Below are positions 23,917-33,368 of a DNA stretch of 64,000 nucleotides, piece by piece. The position numbers and the translations under genes were made by a program. Source of the DNA: Olleya sp. Hel_I_94. GTDB taxonomy: Bacteria > Bacteroidota > Bacteroidia > Flavobacteriales > Flavobacteriaceae. The notes under the pieces are model-generated. The model saw only the letters and a program-made list of their open reading frames with translations. It did no database searches and had not been told where the DNA came from. The stretch lies in contig NZ_VISI01000002.1 in the NCBI RefSeq assembly GCF_007827365.1, positions 2,671,001 to 2,735,000 on the forward strand, given 5' to 3'. Every line of letters begins with the position of its first letter. The stretch's first letter is position 1.

Positions 23917-25347
23917 TTAAAATTCTGCATTTTGTGGTGTTCTTGGGTAAGGAATTACGTCTCTAATATTTGTCATACCTGTTGCAAACATTACTAAACG
24001 TTCGAAACCTAAACCAAAACCAGAGTGCACAGCTGTACCATACTTGCGTAAGTCTAGGTACCACCATAACTCTTCTTCAGGAATATCTAGAACAGCCATT
24101 TTTTCTTTAAGAACTTCTAAACGCTCTTCACGTTGCGATCCACCAACTATTTCTCCAATACCAGGAAATAAAATATCCATAGCACGTACTGTTTTTCCGT
24201 CTTCATTTAAACGCATGTAAAATGCTTTAATGTTTGCAGGATAATCAAATAATATTACTGGACATTTAAAGTGCTTTTCTACAAGAAAACGTTCGTGTTC
24301 TGATTGTAAATCTGCTCCCCATTCTTCAATGATATAGTTAAATTTCTTTTTCTTGTTAGGTTTAGAATTTCTTAAAATATCTATAGCTTCAGTATAGCTA
24401 ACACGTTTAAAGTTGTTTTCTGTAACAAATTTTAATTTTTCAATTAAACTTAAATCACTTCTTTCAGCTTGTGGTTTTACTTTTTCTTCATCTAATAGAC
24501 GTTGGTCTAAAAATTCTAAATCTTCTTTATTATGCTCTAAAACATAACTAATAACAGATTTCATAAAGTCCTCTGCTAAATCCATGTTACCAGCTAAATC
24601 CATAAAAGCAACTTCAGGCTCAATCATCCAGAACTCGGCAAGGTGACGAGAAGTGTTAGAGTTTTCTGCTCTAAACGTTGGTCCAAAAGTGTATACTTTA
24701 CCTAAAGACATCGCATAGGTTTCGGCTTCTAATTGTCCCGAAACAGTTAGGTTTGTGTCTTTACCAAAAAAGTTTTTTGAGTGATCTATTGCTCCATCTT
24801 CTGTTAAAGGTGGATTTTTTTGATCTAATGTGCTAACACGAAACATTTCTCCAGCTCCTTCTGCATCACTACCTGTTATGATTGGTGTGTGCATGTAGTA
24901 AAAACCATTGTCGTTAAAATACTTGTGTACAGCAAAAGATAAAGCCGAACGTAAACGCATTACAGCACTAAATGTATTGGTACGTGTACGTAAATGCGCG
25001 TTTTCTCTTAAAAACTCAAAGCTGTGTTTTTTAGGTTGAATTGGATATGTTTCTGGATCAGAATCTCCTAAAATTTCAATTTTAGTAACTGTAATTTCAA
25101 CGTTTTGTCCTTTTCCTTGGCTCTCCACTAAATCTCCTGTAATTGCTACAGCAGCACCTGTTGTAATTCGTTTTAATAAGGCTTCGTCAGTTTTTTCAAA
25201 ATCTACTACACATTGTATGTTTTGTAGTGTTGATCCATCATTTAAAGCCACAAATCTATTGGCTCTAAAGGTACGTACCCAACCTTTTATATGTACTTCT
25301 TGTAATTTGGTCTCTTTAAGTAATGTAGCGACTGTATATGAATTCAT
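23917..25347 (-). CDS. asnS: Asparaginyl-tRNA synthetase
   Basis: An N-terminal OB-fold anticodon-binding domain (residues about 10-110, [21 protein letters not shown]) is followed by the class II catalytic domain. Motif 2 is visible in [25 protein letters not shown] (about residue 225) and motif 3 in [29 protein letters not shown] at the C-terminus. The 476-aa length and the block [11 protein letters not shown] indicate Asn rather than Asp specificity. It charges tRNA-Asn. Confidence 0.96.
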   Translation of the reverse strand: MNSYTVATLLKETKLQEVHIKGWVRTFRANRFVALNDGSTLQNIQCVVDFEKTDEALLKRITTGAAVAITGDLVESQGKGQNVEITVTKIEILGDSDPETYPIQPKKHSFEFLRENAHLRTRTNTFSAVMRLRSALSFAVHKYFNDNGFYYMHTPIITGSDAEGAGEMFRVSTLDQKNPPLTEDGAIDHSKNFFGKDTNLTVSGQLEAETYAMSLGKVYTFGPTFRAENSNTSRHLAEFWMIEPEVAFMDLAGNMDLAEDFMKSVISYVLEHNKEDLEFLDQRLLDEEKVKPQAERSDLSLIEKLKFVTENNFKRVSYTEAIDILRNSKPNKKKKFNYIIEEWGADLQSEHERFLVEKHFKCPVILFDYPANIKAFYMRLNEDGKTVRAMDILFPGIGEIVGGSQREERLEVLKEKMAVLDIPEEELWWYLDLRKYGTAVHSGFGLGFERLVMFATGMTNIRDVIPYPRTPQNAEF

Positions 25348-25383
25348 TTTTAAAAAAATTTGATTAAAAATATACTTTTTATA

Positions 25384-27798
25384 TTATTTTTCTTCTGAAA
25401 TAAATGATTTTTCGTCATCATCATCTTCAGAAGGTATGATATTTATTGTTGGTTCTTTTAGGACCTCTTTATTGGCAATGCTTCTTTCTAGAGACAATAA
25501 TAAAGATGGTAGTAGTAATAAGTTGGATAACATAGCAAATAAAAGCGTTACAGATACTAATGCACCTAAAGCAACTGTACCACCAAAGCTAGAGATTATA
25601 AATACCGAAAACCCGAAAAACAGCACTATTGATGTGTAAAACATACTTACACCTGTTTCTCTTAAAGCAGCATAAACCGACTTTTTAATTTTCCAATTAT
25701 TGGCTTGTAATTCTTGTCTGTATTTTGCTAAAAAGTGTATTGTGTCATCCACAGATATTCCAAAAGCAATACTAAATACAAGTATTGTAGATGGTTTAAT
25801 TGGTACGCCTAAATATCCCATTAATCCAGCAGTAACAACTAATGGTAAAAGGTTTGGGATTAATGAAACGATTATCATCCTAAACGAACGAAACATATAG
25901 GCCATAAACAGTGATATTAATATCACAGCTAATGATAATGAAATCGCTAAATTTTTAACCAAATATTTAGTTCCTTTTTGAAACACTAATGCTTTACCAG
26001 TCATGGTAACATTATAGCGTTCTTCCGGAAAAACATTATCTATTTTATCTTGAAGATTTTCTTGGATACGTTCCATTTTATCGGTTCCAATATCCTTCAT
26101 AAAGGTTGTTATTCTAGCATATTGACCTGTACTATCTACAAAGTTTTTAAGTAAGTCTACATTTGACGTAGAGTTTTTTGCGTACGATAATATAAAACTG
26201 TTTTCTTGACTAGTTGGTAACTGGTAATATTTTGGATTACCATTATAATATGCTTGTTTAGAGTATTTAACTAAGCCTACTACAGAGATTGGTTTAGAAA
26301 ATTCAGGTGTTTCATTAATAAACTCCTCAATTTTATTCATACGTTTTAAGGTCGCTAACTTCATGACACCTTGTTTGCGTTTAGTGTCAATCATGATTTC
26401 TAATGGCATAATACCATCAAACTCTTCTTCAAAAAAGCGAATATCTTGAAAAAACTCTGCCTTTTTAGGCATGTCTTCAATTAGGCTTCCAGATATTTTA
26501 ATTTGAAAAATCCCTATTAAGCAAACCACTAATAATACGATTGAGGTAATGTAAATAGTAATGCGTTTTTCTCTAACCATTTTTTCCATCCAATCCACAA
26601 AACCACCTATCCATTTTTTGTTTAAATGTTCTAAATGACGCTCTTTAGGGTAAGGTAAAAAAGTGTAAATAATTGGTATTATTAACAGACAAAGTATAAA
26701 AATAGCAAGGATACTTAATGATGCGACTACACCAAACTCTTTTAATAGAGTGCTTTCTGTTAAAATAAAGGTTGCAAAACCAGATGCTGTTGTCACGTTG
26801 GTCATAAGTGTTGCATTACCAACTTTAGTAATAACACGTTGTAAACTTTTAACTTTGTTACCATGAGATTTAACCTCATGTTGGTATTTGTTAATTAAGA
26901 AAATACAATTAGGAATACCAATAACAATAATTAAAGGAGGTATTAAGGCTGTTAATACCGTGATTTCATAACCCAACATTCCTAAAATCCCAAGTGTCCA
27001 CATAACACCTATACAGACTACGATAAGTGAAATAAAGGTGGCTCTAAACGATCTGAAAAATAAAAAGAATATTAAAGAGGTTACTAATAATGCAGCAAGT
27101 ACAAATAAGTTAATCTCATCAACAATATTTTGAGCATTAAGTGTGCGAATGTATGGCATACCAGAAATACGAACATTCATTCCCTGACTAGTCTCAAAAG
27201 CTTTAACTTTTTCAACTAAATTATCCATCACAAAATCCTTTCTAGCAGGTGTATTTACTATATCTTTTTTTAAATAGATAGCAGTACGTACCGTTTTAGT
27301 TTTTTTGTTGAATAAAAAATTATCGTAAAAAGGATATTGATTAAAAAGTTGGTCTTGCAGTTTTTCAATCTGTTCTATTGAAGCTACAGAGTCTTTAATA
27401 AAAGGCTCTAATGCAAATTTTTCGTTTTCTTGATCTTTAACTAATTTTTGAAGATCTTTTATGGAGACTACAGTTTCTACTTCTGGAGCTTCCCTAAAAC
27501 TATCAGAAAGTGCATTCCAAGCATTTAATTTCTCTACAGTAAATAGTGTTGTGTCTTTAACACCAAGGACAATTAAATTACCTTCTTCTCCAAAAACTTT
27601 TAAAAAATCGTTGTAAGTAATATTGACCTCATGGTCATCAGGCAATAAATTAGCTTCAGTATAAGTAAAGCGCATGTACTTCCATTGTGTACTAAAAAAA
27701 ATAGTAACAAGTACAACACCTAATAGAATAGCTATTTTGTTGCGCAATATTAGTCTTGCTACAACGTCCCAAAAATTTGCTGAAAATAGTTTTAACAT
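25384..27798 (-). CDS. RND/MMPL family exporter, 804 aa
   Basis: Two RND-type halves are seen. A first membrane helix (residues about 20-40) is followed by a periplasmic loop (about 45-225) and five helices (about 230-390); a second cycle starts at about 415 and ends near 775. Sterol-sensing-type motifs typical of the MMPL branch appear (LTALIPPLIIVIGIPNCIFL, SIAFGISVDDTIHFLAKYR). The acidic tail (EDDDDEKSF) is cytoplasmic. The likely role is proton-driven lipid or hydrophobe export; the substrate is unknown. Confidence 0.88.
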   Translation of the reverse strand: MLKLFSANFWDVVARLILRNKIAILLGVVLVTIFFSTQWKYMRFTYTEANLLPDDHEVNITYNDFLKVFGEEGNLIVLGVKDTTLFTVEKLNAWNALSDSFREAPEVETVVSIKDLQKLVKDQENEKFALEPFIKDSVASIEQIEKLQDQLFNQYPFYDNFLFNKKTKTVRTAIYLKKDIVNTPARKDFVMDNLVEKVKAFETSQGMNVRISGMPYIRTLNAQNIVDEINLFVLAALLVTSLIFFLFFRSFRATFISLIVVCIGVMWTLGILGMLGYEITVLTALIPPLIIVIGIPNCIFLINKYQHEVKSHGNKVKSLQRVITKVGNATLMTNVTTASGFATFILTESTLLKEFGVVASLSILAIFILCLLIIPIIYTFLPYPKERHLEHLNKKWIGGFVDWMEKMVREKRITIYITSIVLLVVCLIGIFQIKISGSLIEDMPKKAEFFQDIRFFEEEFDGIMPLEIMIDTKRKQGVMKLATLKRMNKIEEFINETPEFSKPISVVGLVKYSKQAYYNGNPKYYQLPTSQENSFILSYAKNSTSNVDLLKNFVDSTGQYARITTFMKDIGTDKMERIQENLQDKIDNVFPEERYNVTMTGKALVFQKGTKYLVKNLAISLSLAVILISLFMAYMFRSFRMIIVSLIPNLLPLVVTAGLMGYLGVPIKPSTILVFSIAFGISVDDTIHFLAKYRQELQANNWKIKKSVYAALRETGVSMFYTSIVLFFGFSVFIISSFGGTVALGALVSVTLLFAMLSNLLLLPSLLLSLERSIANKEVLKEPTINIIPSEDDDDEKSFISEEK

Positions 27799-27817
27799 AA
27801 TGCTTTAAAAAACGGAG

Positions 27818-27825
27818 CAAAGGTA
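27818..27825 (-). promoter_or_regulatory. -7 box of the MMPL exporter gene
   Basis: Read on the minus strand, TACCTTTG is an exact TAnnTTTG match, 19 bp before the exporter ATG, predicting a very short leader. No clear TTTG element is seen at the -33 position. Confidence 0.5.
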
Positions 27826-27860
27826 TGTAAAACCATTGTATTTACTAAGCTAAATTTGGT

Positions 27861-29147
27861 TTATAATGCAATATTAAAAGTGAATTTTACTGCAATATTA
27901 TCTTCTTGGTTAGGTAAGTGGTAGGCTCCATATCTATAAGTTGCACTTAATCCAAAACCAAATAGCAGTTTATTAATCTCAAAACCACTTTCAGTATAGC
28001 CGTGTTCCAGAGTCCCAAACGTAACTTCTTTATGTCTGTTAATATTATTCATGTTACCAATAGCATAACGAGTAATTAAAACTAATTGTGGATTAAAACG
28101 CTTAGCAATTGCAAATGGTTTGACATAATGTTTTAAGACTACTGTTGTAAAACGATCCGAGAAAAACTCATTAAAATACATGGTTTCAAAACTATTAATT
28201 CCAGCGACTGAAAACCGTTGTAAAATAGTTTCTTTGGTTATATTATTTGGGTAAGCATGGTAAAGGTGAGTTAAAGGTGCGTCACCATGTGCTATTCCTG
28301 CAGATAAAGTTCCTATGGTATAGGAGTTTTTGCTGTGTTTAATTTTATGAATGGTTTTAAAGTCTAGTTTTGAAAAGTTGAAATCAGCATTCAAAACATC
28401 TTTAAAACTTTTTGTGTATTGCAGTGTAAATTTTGGATAGCCTTCAATTGTTTTCTCCGCTCCATCGTCAGATTGTTGTGTGGTGTTAAATGGATTCCAT
28501 TGTAACGCGACTTTTGCTGTAGTGGTTTCAAATCCGCTAAAAGTATTGCCTTCTAAGTCGTAGTTATAAGTATAAGTAGGTCTTATGTTACTTATTGCTA
28601 TTTCAGATTTTGAGTATAGTTTTGCGGTTATTTCGTGTTCTAAAGATATTGCAGATGTAATGTGTTTATGAAATAAATCTATGTTTAACAATCTAGGTTC
28701 AAAAAATGAAAAAGATCTACTGTCTGTTAAAAAGTCAGAGCTACCAGTTTCTTTTAAATCATCAATGTAAGAAATGTTTATCCAGGTTTTTGATTTTTCG
28801 TTTACTCTAAAACCACCACCAATTTTATATTTAAAACTATCATCTCTAAATCCATAAACTAAATAAGAATCTATTCTGTATTTTTCAGAAAACGAATCAT
28901 TAGTAATTCCGCCTAAACCTGTTCTAAATCCTTCGTATTGATTAAATTTAATAAGATACCTCAGGTCAAAATTCCATACTTTGGTAGGGAAAAAACCATT
29001 TCCTATTTGTTTTAAAAGTTCACTAGATTTGGTAGTGTCACTAACTTTTAGGTTTTTCTCAGGTGTTTGTGCCCAAGAAAACGTCATGCAAATAAAGCAC
29101 AACATTACTAACCAATTCTTTTGTTTTTTTGTTTTAAAGTGCTGCAT
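27861..29147 (-). CDS. DUF5686-type outer-membrane barrel protein, 428 aa
   Basis: The signal peptide (LVMLCFICMTFSWAQ) is followed by a beta-barrel whose closing part (FNEFFSDRFTTVVLKHYVKP and ATYRYGAYHLP) resembles the C-terminal barrel of DUF5686 proteins. The usual carboxypeptidase-like N-terminal domain of that family (about 830 aa in total) is missing, so this is a short form. Its start overlaps the 3' end of the thioredoxin-like gene by 14 bp, which indicates coupled translation. Confidence 0.7.
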   Translation of the reverse strand: MQHFKTKKQKNWLVMLCFICMTFSWAQTPEKNLKVSDTTKSSELLKQIGNGFFPTKVWNFDLRYLIKFNQYEGFRTGLGGITNDSFSEKYRIDSYLVYGFRDDSFKYKIGGGFRVNEKSKTWINISYIDDLKETGSSDFLTDSRSFSFFEPRLLNIDLFHKHITSAISLEHEITAKLYSKSEIAISNIRPTYTYNYDLEGNTFSGFETTTAKVALQWNPFNTTQQSDDGAEKTIEGYPKFTLQYTKSFKDVLNADFNFSKLDFKTIHKIKHSKNSYTIGTLSAGIAHGDAPLTHLYHAYPNNITKETILQRFSVAGINSFETMYFNEFFSDRFTTVVLKHYVKPFAIAKRFNPQLVLITRYAIGNMNNINRHKEVTFGTLEHGYTESGFEINKLLFGFGLSATYRYGAYHLPNQEDNIAVKFTFNIAL

Positions 29148-29868
29148 TAATAGCTTTAGTAAGTACAGATTTTATATTAGTTCTGTAACCAACTTCTTTG
29201 GTTACAATTTCACCCTTTTTATTAATTACAATAGTGGTCGGGAAGGTGCCTACACCATATAACGATATGATGTTATTGGCATTTGGTAAAATAGTAAATT
29301 TAAAGTCTTGGGTTTTTAAAAACTGCTCGATATTGTCTTTTTGATTAAAAGTAATTGCCAAAAATTTTACTTCTTTAGATTTAAAATTGTCTACTAATTT
29401 ATTTAATTCTGGCATTTCTTGGATACAAGGACCACAATTAGTAAACCAAAAATTTAATATTACAACTTGTCCTTTTAAATCTGATAATTTAAAGGTGTTA
29501 CCATCTAAATCTGTAGCTATAAAATCATAGGCTTTTTCGCCTTTAGTAAAGTTAGCTTCAGGATTTTTAGCGATAGTATTGTTTATTGCTTTTAGTCTTT
29601 TAAATACTACTGACTTTAGTTTGTTGTCGTTGTCAACAAAAAATAAAGGTTTGTAGTCTGAGTTGGTCATTAGTTGTACCTGTGACATGGGTAATAACTT
29701 ACCTCTCTCATTAAAAAGTAAAACATCAGGTGTTATGACTAACTCCATTGTTTTAACTTCTTCATCTGTTAGGCGATGTTGCTCTTTTGGTATAAAGGCA
29801 TACTCTTGTGCTTGCAGGATACTAACACATAAAAACAAACATACACAAAGTGATTTTAAAAACTTCAT
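29134..29868 (-). CDS. Secreted TlpA-like thioredoxin-fold protein, 244 aa
   Basis: A signal peptide (SLCVCLFLCVSILQAQ) precedes an N-terminal extension of about 90 residues and a TlpA/ResA domain from about 105. The active site is FTNCGPCIQEMPEL, with the redox CxxC. A characteristic cis-Pro region (GTFPTTIVINKKG) is near 212. It likely reduces disulfides or supports cytochrome c maturation in the periplasm. It is coupled to the DUF5686-type barrel gene downstream, so the barrel may be a client or partner. Confidence 0.88.
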   Translation of the reverse strand: MKFLKSLCVCLFLCVSILQAQEYAFIPKEQHRLTDEEVKTMELVITPDVLLFNERGKLLPMSQVQLMTNSDYKPLFFVDNDNKLKSVVFKRLKAINNTIAKNPEANFTKGEKAYDFIATDLDGNTFKLSDLKGQVVILNFWFTNCGPCIQEMPELNKLVDNFKSKEVKFLAITFNQKDNIEQFLKTQDFKFTILPNANNIISLYGVGTFPTTIVINKKGEIVTKEVGYRTNIKSVLTKAINAAL

Positions 29869-29917
29869 AACTATATTTTATTAAAACCTCTTAACGGTAT
29901 ATTTTGATAAAAGTTAT

Positions 29918-29944
29918 AAAAAAAGCGACTTTTAAGTCGCTTTT
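29918..29944 (-). terminator. Terminator of the pyrH-frr operon
   Basis: AAAAGCGACTT (29921-29931) pairs with AAGTCGCTTTT (29934-29944) with a 2-base loop, followed by U residues on the minus strand. It begins 6 bp after the frr stop. Confidence 0.85.
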
Positions 29945-29949
29945 AAGAT

Positions 29950-30507
29950 TTATACAGTCATAATCTCTGCTTCTTTAGCAGCTAGTATGTCATCTATTTT
30001 TTTAACGTATTTGTCTGTTAAAGCTTGTACATCTGCTTCTGCATTTTTTTGAAGGTCTTCAGATGCATCTTCAGTCTTCTTAATGTCGTTATTAGCATCC
30101 TTACGTGCGCTTCTAACACCTACTTTAGCATCTTCAGCTTCAGCTTTAGCTTGTTTTGCTAAATCACGTCTACGCTCTTCTGTTAAAGGCGGAACACTTA
30201 TTATTATTAAATCACCATTATTCATTGGGTTAAAACCAAGATTAGCGATCATGATAGCCTTTTCAATTGCTTGTAGCATGTTTTTTTCCCAAGGTTGTAC
30301 TGTTATTGTGCGACCATCTGGAGTGTTAACATTAGCAACTTGACTTAACGGAGTTTGTGATCCATAATAGTCTACCATTACGCTTCCTAACATTGCAGGA
30401 CTAGCTTTTCCGGCTCTAATATTTACAAATTGTTTTTCAAGATGCTTAATGGCTTTATCCATTGCTTCTTTTGTGCTGTCTACTATAAATGTAATGTCTT
30501 CGTTCAT
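29950..30507 (-). CDS. frr: Ribosome recycling factor
   Basis: At 185 aa the protein has the full family length. It starts with the long-helix domain (AMDKAIKHLEKQFVNIRAGKASPAML), contains the domain II block (PLSQVANVNTPDGRTITVQPWEK), and ends in the second and third helices (LTEERRRDLAKQAKAEAEDAKV). It splits post-termination ribosomes with EF-G. It lies 71 bp downstream of pyrH in the conserved order pyrH-frr. Confidence 0.97.
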   Translation of the reverse strand: MNEDITFIVDSTKEAMDKAIKHLEKQFVNIRAGKASPAMLGSVMVDYYGSQTPLSQVANVNTPDGRTITVQPWEKNMLQAIEKAIMIANLGFNPMNNGDLIIISVPPLTEERRRDLAKQAKAEAEDAKVGVRSARKDANNDIKKTEDASEDLQKNAEADVQALTDKYVKKIDDILAAKEAEIMTV

Positions 30508-30578
30508 GCTTGTAATAATTTAATATTGAATGACTTTCAAAAAGCGAGCCAATTTTAAACGTAATATAATAATCTATT

Positions 30579-31286
30579 TTATAAACTTACTTGTGTTCCT
30601 ATGTTTTCTCCAGAAACTACCTTCATTAAATTACCTTTTGTATTCATATCAAATACAATAATTGGTAAGTCGTTTTCTTGGCTTAAAGTAAAAGCTGTAG
30701 TATCCATAACTTTAAGACCTTTACGTAATACATCGTCAAAAGTAATATGGTCAAATTTTATAGCAGTACTATCTTTTTCTGGATCTGTATTGTATATTCC
30801 GTCTACACGCGTCCCTTTTAGGATTACGTCAGCCTCAATCTCGATAGCTCTTAATACTGCAGCAGAATCTGTTGTAAAATAAGGATTACCTGTTCCACCT
30901 CCAAAAATTACAACGCGACCTTTATTAAGATGGCTCATGGCTTTTCTTCTAATAAAAGGCTCGGCAACTTCGTTTATTTTGATAGCTGTTTGAAGTCTGG
31001 TTTTTATACCAGCATCTTCTAATGCTTGTTGTAATGCTAAACCATTAATAACAGTTGCTAACATACCCATATGATCTCCTTGTACACGATCCATACCATT
31101 CATGGCACCTGCAACACCTCTAAAAATGTTTCCACCACCAATAACTATAGCAACTTCTACACCTTTTTCTGTAACTGCTTTAATCTCTTCTGCGTATTCT
31201 GATAATCGTTCTGGATCAATACCATATTGACGGTTTCCCATTAGGGCTTCACCAGATAATTTTAGGAGTATGCGTTTGTATTTCAT
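30579..31286 (-). CDS. pyrH: UMP kinase
   Basis: This amino-acid-kinase-fold enzyme phosphorylates UMP to UDP. Family blocks are present: [13 protein letters not shown] at the N-terminus, [10 protein letters not shown] near 48, [15 protein letters not shown] near 130 and [14 protein letters not shown] near 158. The length of 235 aa is typical. A probable promoter lies at 31393-31400, giving a leader of about 100 nt. Confidence 0.97.
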   Translation of the reverse strand: MKYKRILLKLSGEALMGNRQYGIDPERLSEYAEEIKAVTEKGVEVAIVIGGGNIFRGVAGAMNGMDRVQGDHMGMLATVINGLALQQALEDAGIKTRLQTAIKINEVAEPFIRRKAMSHLNKGRVVIFGGGTGNPYFTTDSAAVLRAIEIEADVILKGTRVDGIYNTDPEKDSTAIKFDHITFDDVLRKGLKVMDTTAFTLSQENDLPIIVFDMNTKGNLMKVVSGENIGTQVSL

Positions 31287-31475
31287 GTGTTTATTTATTG
31301 TTTTTCATGGGTCATATGTTGCTTCCATTTAATCATTCTCTTGCGTTAGAGCGTTTTTTATGGAAGTTTCATAAGTCGTTCTGAAAGTTTAGCAAAGCTA
31401 CATAAATTTTTTATTTCTGAAATTGCTATTAATACACAAATGTTCGCTTTTTTACTAAGTTGATTAATTAATCAT
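31287..31475 (-). other. pyrH upstream region with -7 box at 31393-31400
   Basis: This intergenic stretch has no ORF. On the minus strand TAGCTTTG (31400-31393) matches TAnnTTTG exactly and is the best pyrH promoter. The roughly 100-nt leader contains two short ATG triplets and no clear stable hairpin. A clear -33 TTTG was not found. Confidence 0.55.
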
Positions 31476-31587
31476 AAAAAAAACCACTAACTCTAAAATA
31501 GAGTAGTGGTTTTAAATATTTGTAATTATTTTAAATTTTCGCTTACGCGGAAATAAAAATAGTTTTCTATCTTAAAGATACACGTTT
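31476..31587. repeat. Copy A of 112-bp direct repeat (degenerate duplicate of tsf 3' end)
   Basis: It matches 32231-32342 over 112 bp with two differences (31520 region T/G and 31571 region T/C). The copy includes the tsf terminator, a spacer with CGCTTACGCG, and a second copy of the last six tsf codons plus stop, in which the final Gly codon became Arg. It starts within the 3' flank of the DUF6705 gene and follows its stop by a few bases. Confidence 0.9.
31482..31511 (-). terminator. Terminator of the DUF6705 gene (duplicated tsf terminator)
   Basis: AACCACTA...CTCTA pairs with TAGAG...TAGTGGTT with one bulged base, and an 8-base A-run (31476-31483) provides the U-tract on minus. It is identical to the hairpin at 32237-32266. 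Confidence 0.85.
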
Positions 31588-31596
31588 TGAAGTTTT

Positions 31597-32202
31597 TTAC
31601 TGCTTTGTAAATGTGTAATCCCCATAAGGGACTCTAGGCTCTGTTGGTGCGCCTTCTGGTATAACATTTGTCCCTAGTTTAACTAATTGTGCTTCTATTT
31701 TCTCTACACCATTATCATTTACATATCTAATAGCTAAATAACTACTTAAATGTTGTCTTGTAGGATCTGGGTCATCAAAATATAAACGAACACGTTTTTC
31801 AAGGAATTCGCAGTCATCACATCCAGGGTATTCTGCCTCATACAAAATTCTACTACCTGCTATGTTATGATAGTATGGTTCTATGCTTAGATTATCTAAA
31901 TCAGGTAAAGTATTTACTATTACGGTGTTGTTTTCAATGTATTTATATTCGCCAACTAATGTGTCAAAAAAGCAATCAGAAAACGACGCTTGTTCAATTT
32001 TTTGTAAAGTAATTGTTAATGAAGTTAATCCATTTGTGTAAACCCAAGTCCCAGTAAACTTATTTAAATCGTTATCTATATCTTTGTAGTATGCATTGGG
32101 TATATAATCCTCTCTGTCATCTAGAGGAATAATAGGTTGTTGAGCTTTACAAACTAAGGTTGTAAAAACAAGGAATATTATCGTAAAAAGTGTGTTTTTC
32201 AT
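31597..32202 (-). CDS. Secreted DUF6705-family protein, 201 aa
   Basis: A signal peptide (LFTIIFLVFTTLVCKAQ) is followed by a lipocalin-like beta-rich domain with the DUF6705 pattern: DNDLNKFTGTWVYTNGLTSL near the start and YGDYTFTKQ at the end. Two Cys pairs (CFFD; CDDC near 130) could form disulfides. Function unknown. The gene interrupts the conserved tsf-pyrH neighbourhood and is bracketed by direct repeats, so it looks like a later insertion. Its promoter should lie within or just after the upstream repeat copy, because the tsf terminator stands before it. Confidence 0.82.
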   Translation of the reverse strand: MKNTLFTIIFLVFTTLVCKAQQPIIPLDDREDYIPNAYYKDIDNDLNKFTGTWVYTNGLTSLTITLQKIEQASFSDCFFDTLVGEYKYIENNTVIVNTLPDLDNLSIEPYYHNIAGSRILYEAEYPGCDDCEFLEKRVRLYFDDPDPTRQHLSSYLAIRYVNDNGVEKIEAQLVKLGTNVIPEGAPTEPRVPYGDYTFTKQ

Positions 32203-32230
32203 TTAAAAGAATTTACACTACAATTTAAAC

Positions 32231-32266
32231 AAAAAAAACCACTAACTCTAAAATAGAGTAGTGGTT
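32231..32266 (-). terminator. tsf terminator
   Basis: The stem of 13 paired bases (32237-32266) has a 3-base loop, one bulge and an 8-base U-tract on the minus strand, about 55 bp after the tsf stop. Confidence 0.88.
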
Positions 32267-32342
32267 TTAAATATGTGTAATTATTTTAAATTTTCGCTTA
32301 CGCGGAAATAAAAATAGTTTTCTATCCTAAAGATACACGTTT
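32231..32342. repeat. Copy B of 112-bp direct repeat (authentic tsf 3' end)
   Basis: This copy contains the true end of tsf (stop at 32322-32324) and its terminator. Copy A lies 755 bp away in the same orientation, with the DUF6705 gene between. Confidence 0.9.
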
Positions 32343-33281
32343 GAAAGCTGTTACAGATACGTTTTGAGATGCTACGTAATCTGCTACAGTCATTTTTTCA
32401 TCTTTAATAAATCTTTGATCTAATAAACATTGTTCTTGATCTAAAGTAGTATTATCAGATACAAAACGATCCATTTTACCTGGTAAAATTTTGTCCCAGA
32501 TTTGTTCTGGTTTTCCTTCAGCTTTTAATTCTGCTTTAGCATCCTCTTCTGCTTTAGCCATAACTTCTGGAGTTAATTGAGACATTGAGATGTATTGAGG
32601 TACATTTTTAAGTGTTTTACCTAAACGACCTAACTCGATGTTGTCTTTTTCGATAACAGCAATTCTTGCTTCAGTTTCTGATGCTACAAATGCAGGATCA
32701 AAATCTTTGTAAGATAATGAAGATGCTCCCATTGAAGCTACTTGCATTGCTACATCTTTACCAACCGTTTCGTTTGCTTCAGATAAACCAACTAATGCAC
32801 CAATTTTATTGATATGAACATAAGAACCTACGTAAGGAGCTTCTAATTTTTCAAATGCAGTAATTTCTAATTTCTCTCCAACAACTCCTGTTTGTTCTAC
32901 TAATTTTTCAGTAACTGTCATACCACCAAAGTCTGCAGCTAAGAAATCTTCTTTAGTATCAAAGTTGATTGCAATGTCTGCAAATTGTGCAGCTAATGCT
33001 AAAAATGATTCGTTTTTACCAACAAAATCAGTTTCACAACCTAATACGATTGCAACACCAACAGTGTTGTCATCGTTAATTTTGATTGCTGCAGCACCTT
33101 CAGAAGAATCTCTGTCAGCTCTTTTTTCTGCTACTTTTTGACCTTTTTTACGTAAAACGTCAATTGCTTTGTCAAAATCACCACCTGCTTCAACTAATGC
33201 TTTTTTACAGTCCATCATTCCGGCTCCTGTAGCTTTTCTTAGTTCGTTTACTTGTGCTGCTGAAATTTTTACTTCGCTCAT
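32322..33281 (-). CDS. tsf: Translation elongation factor Ts
   Basis: The N-terminal UBA-like domain (ISAAQVNELRKATGAGMMDCKKAL) and the first core block (VAIVLGCETDFVGKNESFLALA) identify EF-Ts, which exchanges nucleotide on EF-Tu. The 319-aa length is at the long end of the family, as is common in Bacteroidota. It follows rpsB, with a terminator-like hairpin between them. The last codons are duplicated downstream. Confidence 0.97.
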   Translation of the reverse strand: MSEVKISAAQVNELRKATGAGMMDCKKALVEAGGDFDKAIDVLRKKGQKVAEKRADRDSSEGAAAIKINDDNTVGVAIVLGCETDFVGKNESFLALAAQFADIAINFDTKEDFLAADFGGMTVTEKLVEQTGVVGEKLEITAFEKLEAPYVGSYVHINKIGALVGLSEANETVGKDVAMQVASMGASSLSYKDFDPAFVASETEARIAVIEKDNIELGRLGKTLKNVPQYISMSQLTPEVMAKAEEDAKAELKAEGKPEQIWDKILPGKMDRFVSDNTTLDQEQCLLDQRFIKDEKMTVADYVASQNVSVTAFKRVSLG

Positions 33282-33295
33282 AATAAGTATAATTT

Positions 33296-33345
33296 AAAAA
33301 AAGTCGTTTAATTAGTTTTCAACAAAGAAAAGAATTAAACGACTT
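33296..33345 (-). terminator. Terminator/attenuator between rpsB and tsf
   Basis: AAGTCGTTTAATT (33301-33313) pairs perfectly over 13 bp with AATTAAACGACTT (33333-33345), and A residues at 33296-33300 give a short U-tract on minus. It probably lets only part of the rpsB transcripts continue into tsf. Confidence 0.75.
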
Positions 33346-33368
33346 ATTTGTGTTTTGAAATTGTTATT

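Noticed and set aside
31520..31560. CGCTTACGCG palindrome in the tsf repeat as an att site or origin element
   Set aside because: It is short, occurs only within the two repeat copies, and no integrase gene is nearby.
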